Positions 10,438-21,167 of a stretch of 64,000 nt of DNA are shown piece by piece (the stretch's first letter is position 1; each line of letters begins with the position of its first letter). Below the pieces are notes generated by a model. The model searched no databases and was not told the origin of the DNA. It saw nothing but the letters and a program-made list of their open reading frames with translations. Source of the DNA: Lasiosphaeria ovina (Eukaryota; Ascomycota; Sordariomycetes; Sordariales; Lasiosphaeriaceae); the NCBI GenBank assembly GCA_033439765.1, contig JAULSN010000005.1, positions 3,611,001 to 3,675,000 of the forward strand. The letters run 5' to 3'. The translations under genes and the position numbers were made by a program.

Positions 10438-12140
10438 CTAATATGGAAGCTCGCGTCGGTGGCCGCGCCGTGACGGTCCTGGCGGCTGGCCGTCGTTTTC
10501 GTCTTGGCGCGGGTACAAATGTCGTCGCCGGCTCGTCTCGCGAGCTCCGATGTCGGGGCTTGCTCGTCGTTTGGCACCGCCTGGCTCGAGAGGCGAATAC
10601 GAGGAGAGAGAAGGTAGGAGGGGCCCCGGACTGGCTGTCGCGCTGTGGACCGGGCTTGCGCTGGGAACTCCCATGGAGTAGGCCGGGGTGCTGTAGGGGC
10701 TGACCCCCGTTGTCAGCTCGGCCACACTGGGCAGCATGCCGCCGCGTCCCTGCCCGATGTTGCCTGTTTGGATGGGCGCAAGACCGAAGGAGGGTCCCGG
10801 TACGCCATAGCCATAGTCGGAGGGATCGGGTGGCCCGTACGAAGGTCGAGGGGGCATGCTCTCGCGCCGTGCCGCCAGCGGACGTCCACTGGATAAAGGG
10901 GGAGGTATCAGTGGCGTGGTGGGGCCGCGGCTATATCGAGGAGAAGGCATGCCCGACATGTCTCGAGGGAGGCTCCCCTGGGACTGCGAGTGTGCATGTC
11001 CCCGAGAAGGCGACGAGCGTTGCGAGCCTTGTGGGTCGGCCGGGGTCATGTTGAGCGAGAACGGGACTACTCCTGCGCGCCTCGCCATGTCGGCCTCGCC
11101 CAACTGCCAGTGCATCGCCTCGGCGGCTCTCCAGGGAACCTGCATCTCTTCGGCTACCTTGGCCCACATTTCGGGCTTGAATCTACCAAGATGTTAGCAA
11201 ACAATGTCCAGCTCTGGCTCCCGCACTCTGGGCGCCTCTGCCTGTTGGCAGGCCGAGCGCCAGGCAGTGCACCAAGGAGGCTAGCTGTATCGCATGGCTT
11301 TCCAAGGTGGGCGCCCAAAGCGGCAGATTCTGGTAGGGCGGCTCACCTCTCGTACAGCCGCGCAAGCTTGTTTTTGCGCTCCTCGTCCCACTCGCTGCGT
11401 CTCTCGAGATAGTTCTGGTAGTGGAGGCGACAGCTGATAGAACTCCGGCCCGGGAGACGCTTGGAAATGTCGTCCCACTTCATCCCGCTGCCCCGGAGCT
11501 CAATGATCAGAGCATCCTCCTCGGGCGACCATTTGCTTTGCTTCTTTGCTGGCGACTCAGTCGTGTGTGGCGGCATGCTGCGCCTGCTGCTTCCGCTCCC
11601 TGGACGAGATGCCGACTCTGCCCCTAGCGAGTGCCCAAAGCCAGCTACGGCCTGGGTGCTCAACCCCCCGATTCCAACTCCTCCAGCAGGGCCGGCGACG
11701 CTCGGAGACGGTGCGCCAGACGCTACAGACGACGATGTCGGTGGGGGGCCACCGGAGGGTTCCGCTGTCGCCAGGAATAGAGGGACCGAGGCGGACGGGT
11801 TCTGCTGGGTAGGAGACACGGAGGACTCATTTGAGTCGGAGCCCTTGAGGAGTGAGGCGATATCCACGATGACGGTGTCTCGCCGGGCTTTGCCTAGAGG
11901 GCCAACGTGTTCATGGGCGCTGGATCTGCGCGCCCTGGATGCGACTCGCCGTCTGCCGAACGAGGATGCGGGCGGTGACCTCGGGGACCACAGGCCTGAG
12001 CCCTTGTCGATCCAAATAGAAGCTGATGGTGCAACCTCGCCGTCCGCCCTCGCCGTCTCCCAGGCCCCCTTCGTCAAGATGCTGCTCGCCAGGGCGGCAG
12101 CTGTGCGTGTGAGTACTCGTGAGAGAGAAAAACTCGCGTG
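10438..12140 (-). CDS. Myb/SANT-like DNA-binding regulator (5' end unresolved)
   Basis: Two coding exons are clear on the minus strand. The upstream exon ends at 11347; the intron 11183-11346 has donor GTGAGC, branch GCTAAC and acceptor TTGGTAG; the last exon runs 11182-10438. Splicing joins RLYER to FKPEMWAKVAEEM and restores a conserved block. SANT-like repeats: WSPEEDALIIELRGSGMKWDD and ISKRLPGRSSISCRLHYQNY, then KPEMWAKVAEEMQVPWRAAEAMHW. The C-terminal half is Pro/Ser/Gly-rich and probably disordered. The frame stays open upstream to 12140 but contains no ATG before 11576. Either translation starts at 11576 (324 aa) or, more likely, a short 5' exon lies upstream, since the open part continues with regulator-like low-complexity sequence. 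Target genes are unknown. Confidence 0.8.
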
Positions 12141-12219
12141 TCAACGAGCGAGACGAGCGGCTTTTCCCGTGTGCAAAGCCTAGGCCGCTTGTAAGAATGT
12201 GCGAGGTGGTGGAGACGCT

Positions 12220-12257
12220 GGTCTGGTCTGGTCTGGTCTGGTCTGGTCTGGTCTGGT
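12220..12257. repeat. (TCTGG)n pentanucleotide array
   Basis: About seven perfect tandem copies just upstream of the Myb-like gene, in its presumed leader or promoter. Confidence 0.9.
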
Positions 12258-13245
12258 TGACAGGAAGGGTTTGAGACTGGAGACAGGCAGCCCGAGGAGC
12301 TCGCTCCTGATAGTCACGGAAGTCGTGGCGTGGTGGCGCGAGAAGGGTAAAAAGGGGGAGGGGGAGGGGGGGAGCTTTCTAGTGAGCGAGAGATGGAGGC
12401 TTGCAGACGGGCCGCCGAGGTAGTAGGTAGTAGTAGCTTTCAAGAAGGCGTGGCTCGCGTTTGTGAGGGCAGAGACATCAACATGATTGGTGCCTCCCAA
12501 GCACCCGCCCACCAATGAACGGGGATGAGCCGAGGAGAAAGGGGGAGGGCAGCCGGCGGATGGATACGTCGGTCAAACTAGTTTGCTAAAGTGCTTGGGA
12601 ATAGGAGAGAGCGACTTTTCCATAGTCATTGTCTCCCTTCCAGCAGCACGACGGACACAACGGACAGGGAAGGGGCTGGATAGGGCCGGGAGGGCGCGCT
12701 GCAGCAGCAAGCAGATTGGCAGTGGGATGGGTAGAGAGAACAGAAAAATTATCGATGACGGTGTGCCTCAAGGCAGTGAGGTCGGTGGGGGACAGAACCA
12801 GGGTCCGGGTCATAGGATAGCGGGTACAGCCAGGACGAGGAGGGCTTTAAAGATGGGATGCTAAGAACAGAACGACAGCCCTCCGGAACTGTACAGACTG
12901 GCTGCAGTCGTGTTGATGGACACGGCCAAGAGTCGGGGACCAGGGAGGGGTGCAACCCAAGGGTCTGGGGGCGTGTAGGAGCAAAAATGTGGAGTGGAGT
13001 GGGAGGAAATAGAACAAGAGACATGTACATTCAATACATACTGTACTTACATACGAAGTCAGGGCTCTCGGATGGGGAGGCCAGTGGCTTGCCTCGCCTT
13101 CTGGCCGTGCATAGGGATGGATATGGCAGGGTAGGGCAGGGCAGGGTCAGGTCAAGTCAGGTCAGGTCAGTCAGGGTCTCTACCCCGTGCCTGCCAAACG
13201 CAAGCGCTGCGCGGTACGATGGGCCTGTCAAATATCGGCGGCGGT

Positions 13246-13315
13246 TTGTGTGTGTGTGTGCGAGTGTGTGCGAGTGTGCGTGGGCGTGGGCGTGTGTGCG
13301 TGTGTGTGTGCGAGG
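13246..13315. repeat. GT/GC-rich dinucleotide-like repeat
   Basis: Imperfect GTGTGTGC-type repeat of about 70 bp in gene-free DNA. Confidence 0.8.
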
Positions 13316-14376
13316 TGCGAGGTACCACCCTACCCTCCAGGACGGGGCTGAGTGACTTCGGTTGGGTTCGAGAGATCCAAGGCGGTTGTGATATCAAGAG
13401 CCGGCACTAGCACCAGTTCGGCTGTTGGGCTGGCTTCCCAACCGGAGAGACATCAAGGTGAAGTGTTTCCCAATCCGCCGCCTGTGACTCCCACCGGTCT
13501 GTCTCCTTACCTCTGCCGATGATGCTGCTGGTCTTCTGTATGTACCCTATTACGCCCAGCTAGCTGTCAAGGCCGCGTGTGTGGTAGGCCGCGCCAATGA
13601 AGACCACCTCCCATTTCTTCTCCAGAAAAGCAAGAGCCGGAGCACACGCCCCTCGCTCGGGTGCAAGACCAGAGAGGAGAGGAGAAGAGAACCACCTTAC
13701 CCCAATCCAATTGTACAGTACCCAATTGGCCCTCCTGGTGAGGTGTCTGCGTCGTAGACGGCCGATTGAGAGAGACAGAGACACATGTACAGAGTTGGAG
13801 AGCCCGGAAATCCAACACCGAACGAAACACAGGTGGTGGTGAGACGGAAGTTGGCAATGCTAGATGTCGACCAGACCAGGGCCTCTTGGAATTGCCACGA
13901 ATTCATGCATGAGCTTCGCAGTCAGGGCCACACCATCTCTAGCTATCGTAACCTGTTTGGACAGCAGCGCTAAATCCGATAAAACGCCCTATTAATGGCG
14001 CAGATATCCCAGTGTGTGCGGCGAATATAGGAGGAACGAGCCCTGCAGACAACAGAAGCAAAAGCCTACGAGGGGGCGGTCACCTTGACTGGTCGGGTTG
14101 AAACTCGGTAAGGAATCTTTTGCTAGTTGGGCTCGACCGGCCTGTGCCTTTAGCTTCCTTTTTTTCTTTTTTTCTGTTCTTTTTTTTCCAAAAACATTCT
14201 TTTCTGTTTTCGTTTTTCTTTTTTTTTTCCGGTCCCCTCTCCGCCCGATGTTGTTTTTCCCAAGCAAGCAAACAAGCACACAAGCTTCTCTTGTTGCTTG
14301 CTGGCAGCCACCGGTGCATCACCGCTCCATCTGGCGGCGGGCCGGGATTTGCGGGAGAGAACTGGAGGCATGTGCA

Positions 14377-14377
14377 A

Positions 14378-14410
<33 letters not shown>

Positions 14411-14411
14411 T
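14377..14411. repeat. (CCAG)n tetranucleotide array
   Basis: About eight tandem copies of CCAG/AGCC in gene-free DNA. Confidence 0.9.
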
Positions 14412-17400
14412 GGCCAGCTAGGGACAAGGCGGGCGTCAGCCAAGTCGGTGCATCTGCATCAAAACCCCCAAGCATCAACGACGCAGTTCCGGCAAGGCAG
14501 AAACGGGCAGGCCAAACAGCCCTGTATTCTGTAGTTTACAGAGCCGAGAAAATACAAAGAAAGGAAGGCGTGGAGAAGGGAGCAATGAGACTAAGGAGGA
14601 CCAAGATAGGTGGCTGCAAGCCGCCAGATTTGCATGGGCGTGGAGAGTTTGAAACTGGCTTGCCAAATGCCATGGAGCTTGATCCGAGGCAGACGGTCGT
14701 CTTGCGCAGCGGTGGATTCACGAATGGCCAACGAGACCAACCCAGTGGGCCCGTCACACTGTCCGATTTGAGATCTGGTCTCCTCGATGTTTGCGGGCCT
14801 GCGGGCTTGCGCTTGCTTGGTGGTTTGGTTTGGATGCGCCCGCTAACATCGTGTCCGCTTGCTTTATAGCCGGGCATTCCAAAGTTTGGTCGTCCGCAAA
14901 AGTGCGGAGCCCCAGAAATGGACCATTGACCATGGACCATGGACCGTGAACCACGGACCACGGATCTCATGGACCAGCCCATCCCATCCTGCCATCGTGC
15001 ATCACGTCGAGCTCAGATCTCTGCGGCGACAATGCTACAGCGAAGGGCACACCAACACCCCGTCTGCGTCTGCCGTCTGGTCTGGGACCCCGTACCGTCC
15101 CCGCCCCGCCAGGAGCAGGAGGGCCAGGCTCGCTAGGCGCACGGAGAGGAGTCGCAAACAAAAGAGCGGGCGGGACGCAAGGCTCGCTTCGATCCGCTCT
15201 CAACCCAAAGACGACCACCGTCCGGCTCGCCTCTGTGGCCCGGGTAGCACATGGGCTTTGCTGAGACCCAAGAACCTGTGCGGTCAATGTGATATCAGCC
15301 GCTTTGGGAAGCGCCGTCTGTCGCTAGGGCCTGGCGCTCCGATGATCCTTCTTCTGGGGATTCTGGCTTTATCCCCATCCTCCGTGCGCGAAATGGGCAC
15401 CGCGAGACGGCGTCTGTTCTCTGCCCGGATCCAGACCGACCCCGGGCCTGATGCAACGTGGATGTGAGATTTGGAAGCCTGGAGCATTGCTTGCGATTGC
15501 TTGCATGGATGGATGGCTTGTGCCAGCATTGCGATTAAGCCCCCCTAACAACATCTCGTTGACCGAACTAGGCCAAACTGTCGCAACAGGCCCAATCGAG
15601 ACAAGGGGGGGCCCTCTGTAACTGTCATTAACGCTCGCCGTTGCGAGCCCCCAGCAAGCCCTGTCCCGCCGCCGAAACCCAGCGGGTACAGTACGGAGAA
15701 AAGAAGACACGGAAAATACCAGGTAATGGATCCGAAAAGCCCAAACCTCGTCCAGAACTTTAGCGTTCGCAGTAGTGTACGTACTCCGTAAAAGACTTGC
15801 AGTTGACTGTTGACCGGGCGGCGTCTGTGCGTTTCGGAACTTGTCCCTCGCCAACATCACACAGTCTTTGTCAGATGCGGCTTTGTCTGGACGTCGTTTG
15901 GCGGGGCACCCCGACCAAACAATGCCCGACAATGGATTGTCAAGTCCAAGAGCCGTTAATGGGCTCCTGCGCTGGAAACGATCGCACCAAAGTCCCATCC
16001 CCATTACTCTCCCCCTCCCCATTGCCATTGCCGTGGTCAATGCCTGCCAGCAGCAACATGCCAACATCCCAACCCAAGGTTGGCTGACCTAGGAAAGGTA
16101 CAGTACGGATGTCGCTTTGCAAACGCGAAAAGCCCGACGAACTGGCGGTCAGCTCTGCATTGTCCCTTCCCCACACCGGGATCAGGGTTGCTGCGGGACA
16201 GCAGCGCCGGGCAAGGTGATCATGAATCGTGCTCCCTCCTTGGGCTCGTTCCAACAATAGGGCCGTGAATTCTCGGTGTAGAATCGCCATCCCGGCGGCT
16301 GTATCTTCTCTGCCGGCCGCGCGATTCATCGCCCCAGCCCATGCGAACCGTGATCGACCCCTCGGCATGGGTACATGCTGCTTCCAGATGCCACTTGCCT
16401 GTCACTACGACTCTTTCCATTTTCACGTCGTCTCGTCTCTCCGTTCACGGCCTGGCCTGGCCACACGTCTGAGCCCACTTCCGTGGCTTGTTTGTCAATC
16501 GGGAAGAACATGTCTAGAAGCCCAACCCACAACGCCAGCATGGCAGACAGAGCTGAGTTGTTGCAACTCCGCCACAACGGTGTGTGCTACCTGCTAAAGA
16601 GCTGGCCTCTCGTACCGTTCCGCTGCGGACGAGCTGTCATTATCATTCTAGAGCTTGATCTAGACTTTAGTCCATCGTCGTCAAAAGCTGGAATCTGCAC
16701 ACACACACACACCCCTTCTAGCAGTTCAAAGTTGCAGATTGGTGGATCCAGAAGACCGCATGCCCGCATTCGCTGCTATATGGTGAGGCGAACAAGCGGG
16801 CAGGCGGGCAGGGACGATCCCTTGAGATGATGGAAACGTAGAGAAGCTCTAAGCAGGGCCAAAGGTCGTGGTCGAATTGTCAAGCGCGTGACTACCCGGG
16901 GGCGAGGCAGCAAAAGGGTCAGGTAATTGAAGAAAGAAAGAAAACCAGACGTGGGATGGCGGCAGATCACCGCGGGCCTGTTTCGCTATTGCTGCCCGAA
17001 CAAAGCAATTGGGGCTCTCCCAATTTGCTCCGTTTATTGGCACTCTATCAATCATCATTCTTTTGTTCATGCCCTTGATGATGTTAATACCTCTCACAGT
17101 TACATATAGGCCGTTTGCGTTGCCGCGACTGTAGCCGGCCGGTCTTGAAGCATGGTTTTTGTCGACACGCATCTGTTTCGTCAGTTGGGTATATCAAACC
17201 GTCGCTAAGTCAAGTGAGATGAACTGCATGTGTGTCGTCGTTTTCCCCGATTTTGCTGCCAGGCCAGGGCCCCCTTCGAGCCTATGAGAGCGCCTTGAAA
17301 GCAGCCGGTCATTGCTAGCTCCTTCCTCTTGTATTCTCTCTCCAACCCATTGGACAGCATTCGGAGCCCATGGCACAGGGTAAGGGGGACCATTCAGAGC

Positions 17401-19983
17401 CAAGCGAGAATCCTCTCAGCTGTTGTGGGTGACCTTGTTGGCCTTGCATACATGGCTTGGTCTGCATCCGTGATCGTTTTGATATGCCTGTCTGCGCTGG
17501 CGGCCGGAACGACGATCAGAGAGCATGCAGGCAGTTTTCTCTTGCTCCTCGCTCCCTCGATCGAACGGCCAGGTGCCCAAGGCGACGGTGACCCGCCGGC
17601 GACGTCATGGGCGCCCTCTCCTGCTGAACTGTAAGGCGAGCTACGCGGTACTGTACGCACTTTGAGCAATACGGGAACACATCGTCGGGGCTTTCCAAGC
17701 AGCAGCAGATGCGGGCGCGGAGGCTTTCCAGCCATTGGCGATGCCAGACGACCGAGTCCCGATGTTAGCCCAAAAAGCGCCTCATCTGCGCGCCATGAAT
17801 GTACCCCACGGTCCAGGTGATAGACACACTCCCCGGCGGCCCTGGTCATAAACCCGGTCAGGATGACGACTTTCCCGTCTTCTAGCCCCCGTAGAAACGG
17901 ATTTCGACAGACCAGAGATTGTCGGGCAACCCAACGTGGCGGTGAACGGCACAGGCACAGATCTTGGGTAGCAAGCATGCATATCATCTGTCGCCCGACA
18001 TTGTCGAAGCCATGTCCTTGCCGCCTCTGACCTGACAGCACAGAGCGGCGGCGGCTGCTTGAGTAATGCGACGGTGGGAGACAAAAGAGACTGCTGGGCG
18101 GGGCCCCGTTCTGCCTCCGCTCTGCTGCGAGTCTGCGACGCTCGCCCACGAGAGTGTTTGAGACAAACTGTCGCGGCAGGCCAAGATAACCAACAGTACG
18201 ACTCACTCACGCCTGGAGACCTAGATCTAGTTGAAGTGCATAACGAGGCTCGGCAATCGGACAATTGCCACCGACAGCCATTGAGGCTGCGAATTGGTGC
18301 CCAGGCCAGCGACGCAGGGGTCCAGGAGAGAAACCGTTACTGAGTCAATGGGAAGAGAGGAGAGAACAATACGCAGAGAGTACGGAGACGTTGGCGTGTT
18401 TTTCGGGTCGCGGGTAGAAACAACGGGTGCGCGCGCGGCAGCCTCGCTCGCGACTCGCCAGTGTGATTGATTGATTGATGTCTCAAATCTCAAAAGGGTG
18501 GCGCCGCCCAATAGGGAAGTTGGCGAGAAAAAAAGAAGCAAAGGAAAAAAAAAAAGAAGCAGCAGGCGAAGAATGACTTGTCAGTTTCTGCAGGCAACCT
18601 TTCAAAGTGTTTCATCTATTGTCCATCCGTTTGCGTAGAGACAGATGGACTGGCGCCGCACCTGCATCGAATCGCGGATGTAGATTCGGGCATCGACCTT
18701 CAATCAATGGCTCCAGAGCTGCCGGTACCAGACACGAGGCGACAATTCCAATTGTTTTTGCGACAGGGCAGCTGGCCGAGAAGTAGCCCAGCCAATGGTT
18801 TCTCGTGGGGGCGTTTGACCTTCAGCTTCCCGCGGAATCTCATGTTTGACGGCGTCGATGCCGTGGTGCCTGTGTCCTTACTTTTGCGCGTGCCCGTGCG
18901 CGTGCGCGTGCCCGTGCTGATGTCGCCGCCAGCGGCATGGTTCCTTTGTGGGTGGTGGGAGGGGAGGGGAGGAGGGTTGCAAACGGGCGACGGGAGATAG
19001 AAGTTTGCGACTCCAGGTTGACGAGTTAACGGCTGGCCAGGGGCAATATTCCGTACCTCTTCCGTACCTCAGGTGCGCAGCTAAGGTAGGTCCAGGCCCC
19101 GAAAACAGGCCCAAGTCGGGACCCGCGATCTCCAATTCCCCATGTGCTCGGTTTTTTGTTCCGAACACACGACATTTCCAATATTGGCTCTGCCTAAAGC
19201 CAGCCGACTTTGCTCCGGTTCAGCTCTGCTAGGGCCCGGACTCCTCGCCGGTCTGCTTTGCCGTCGTCGTTAATCTGAGCTGAGTGCGAGGCTGCAGGCA
19301 TTGCAGATTGACGCGTCTTGTTTGGTTCAGGAAATACCCGTGCTGGACCTGTGTGAGATCTGCCGTTCTTGGCGGTGCCGAAGCAGAATCCTGAGTAACA
19401 AAGCTGTCCACGTACTCCTCTGCACCTGCCTGACCTGCCTGTCTCCTGCCTGTGGAGCCGATGCAACAAGGAACCTTATTGTTAGGCATCACGCAAGTCA
19501 ATTTACTCTTGGAGGTTTGTTGGAAGCTGCGGATCACACATTCAACAGCCGCCTGGGGAAGGTGGGGAAACTTGAAAGGGGGGCTGGAAGCGCAGCCTGT
19601 GCCACCGTGCTGTGGCTAAACCTGTGGCGGCCGGGAATGGCTTCAATTTCCTGCCTAATCAAGCTCGTCCAGTAGTTTGGACCCACTATCATCAACGACA
19701 CTCCAAATCACAAGAACACAAACAGGTATCCGCAGGTGCCGCCGACTGTCTGTGTCTTCACGCGCATCGAAGCAAGTTGGGAATCCCGATTGAGAAATCA
19801 TTCCTGGAAGTGCATGTGCAAGTGGAGGCGGACTAGACCGAATGCCCGCACAGTCTCAATCTGTTTAGTTTTACCGGCAGCTCCTCCCTCGAGACTTTGA
19901 GCTACCTTAGCCTCTCTCTGTCCATTATCGCCACTTCCTTTCCCAACCAAAATCACCCCACCGCTCAGGAAAGTCGACCCATC

Positions 19984-21167
19984 ATGGCCGACGTTCCTCT
20001 CTACGTCGTTTCCGAATACTCTTCGTCCGAGCGTCGCATCACTCCGTCATGGTCCATCGCGCAGTTGAAGACCAAGATGGAGCCCATCACGGGTATCCCT
20101 CCATCGTGTCAGCGGGTCTTCCTGAAGACGTCGTCCAGCGAGAGGATTCCCGTTGAGGCTAATGATGAAGAGGCTGTCTATCTGCAGAGCTTCCCTCTCA
20201 TCCCGTATGCTGAGCTGCATGTGAGTGGAATATTTCCTTCCTGGTTTTCTGAAAGTCTTTCTAGACGCGGAGAGTGAAACTCCCTGCTTTGGCAGGCGCC
20301 ACATAAGCGCAAGCGCGCATGACTTGATGATACATGGTTCTTTTGGTCGAACTTTTGATGGAATTCTCCCTTGCCTACACGGAAGTCTTATTATGACCAC
20401 ATGCTAGCAAAGCTTGGGCGTATGGCAGTCAAAAAGGATCAGGCCAGGACATAAGGCGTTTGCTGGAACTGTCTTGCTTGTTTTTCGGCTGTTCTGTTGG
20501 CAGTTGCTGGTTCTCTTCCGTCTCCTGCTAGCTGCCCTGGGAGACTAAATCTACATTCCGCATGGAAACTAGGCATTCTGATGCACATTGATTCATTTTC
20601 TTCTCGGGTCTGGGGCTGGCGAAGGCACCAGAAATGACCTGCTCTAGAATACAGGCAACTAGCTAATCAACCTGACAGATCGTGGATACTCGCCCAGCTT
20701 CAGCGAAGCCAAACTTCTCAAGTGCCGTTGGGGTTGAGAAATACGTCATGCCCGAGGAAGAGTATGAGAAGAAGTCTGACTCGGTCCTCTCGTGGAAGAA
20801 GGAGCAAAAGTTGGGACGTTTTGACCCCAACGCCCCAAGCCATGAACAGGCCAAGATCGAGGCGATTGCCCAGGAGATCAAAGCCCGTGGTATTGCGGTG
20901 GGCAAGCGGTGCAGGGTTGGCGCGAACGACACCAGAAGAGGAGAAATCAAGTATGTGGGCGAAGTCAAGGAGATCCCGGGTAGCCTTGGCTCGTGGGTTG
21001 GCGTCGAACTGGACGAACCTGTGGGCAAGAATGACGGAAGTATAGGAGCCACTCGTTACTGGGGGGAGGCCTCCGAACTTAAGCGGGGAGTCTTTGTTAG
21101 GCCAGAACGAGTAGAGGTTGGCGACTGGCCAGTCATGGATGATTTGGAGGACATGGAGGAGATCTAG
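19984..21167 (+). CDS. ALF1: Tubulin-folding cofactor B (UBL + CAP-Gly)
   Basis: Two exons, 19984-20220 and 20679-21167, give 241 aa. The intron (20221-20678, 458 bp, long for this window) has donor GTGAGT, branch GCTAAT and acceptor TGACAG, and the junction is phase 0 (AELH|IVDTR). The protein binds alpha-tubulin during tubulin dimer folding, in the cytosol with cofactors A, C, D and E. Exon 1 is an atypical ubiquitin-like domain (PLYVVSEYSSSERRI to FPLIPYAEL). Exon 2 starts with a helical linker and ends in a CAP-Gly domain (about residues 154-225) with GSLGSWVGVELDEP and the signature GKNDG. The acidic C-terminus DDLEDMEEI resembles the tubulin-tail mimic of the family. Length fits fungal Alf1/TBCB. 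Confidence 0.93.

Larger units (their letters stand above)
12141..19983. other. 7.8-kb region without a recognised gene
   Basis: This is the longest gene-poor stretch. Many frames exist because the DNA is GC-rich, but none starts with a convincing ATG and carries a family motif. The largest (17394-18206, minus, 270 codons) begins at GTG and has no recognised domain. The region holds microsatellites, pyrimidine tracts near 14160-14232 and the likely promoters of the Myb-like and tubulin cofactor genes. A long 5' leader, non-coding transcripts or an undetected lineage-specific gene are possible. Confidence 0.45.

Noticed and set aside
17394..18206. 270-codon minus-strand open frame
   Set aside because: It starts at GTG, has no recognised domain, overlaps many other frames and has no usable intron signals tied to it. 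GC-rich DNA yields such frames by chance.
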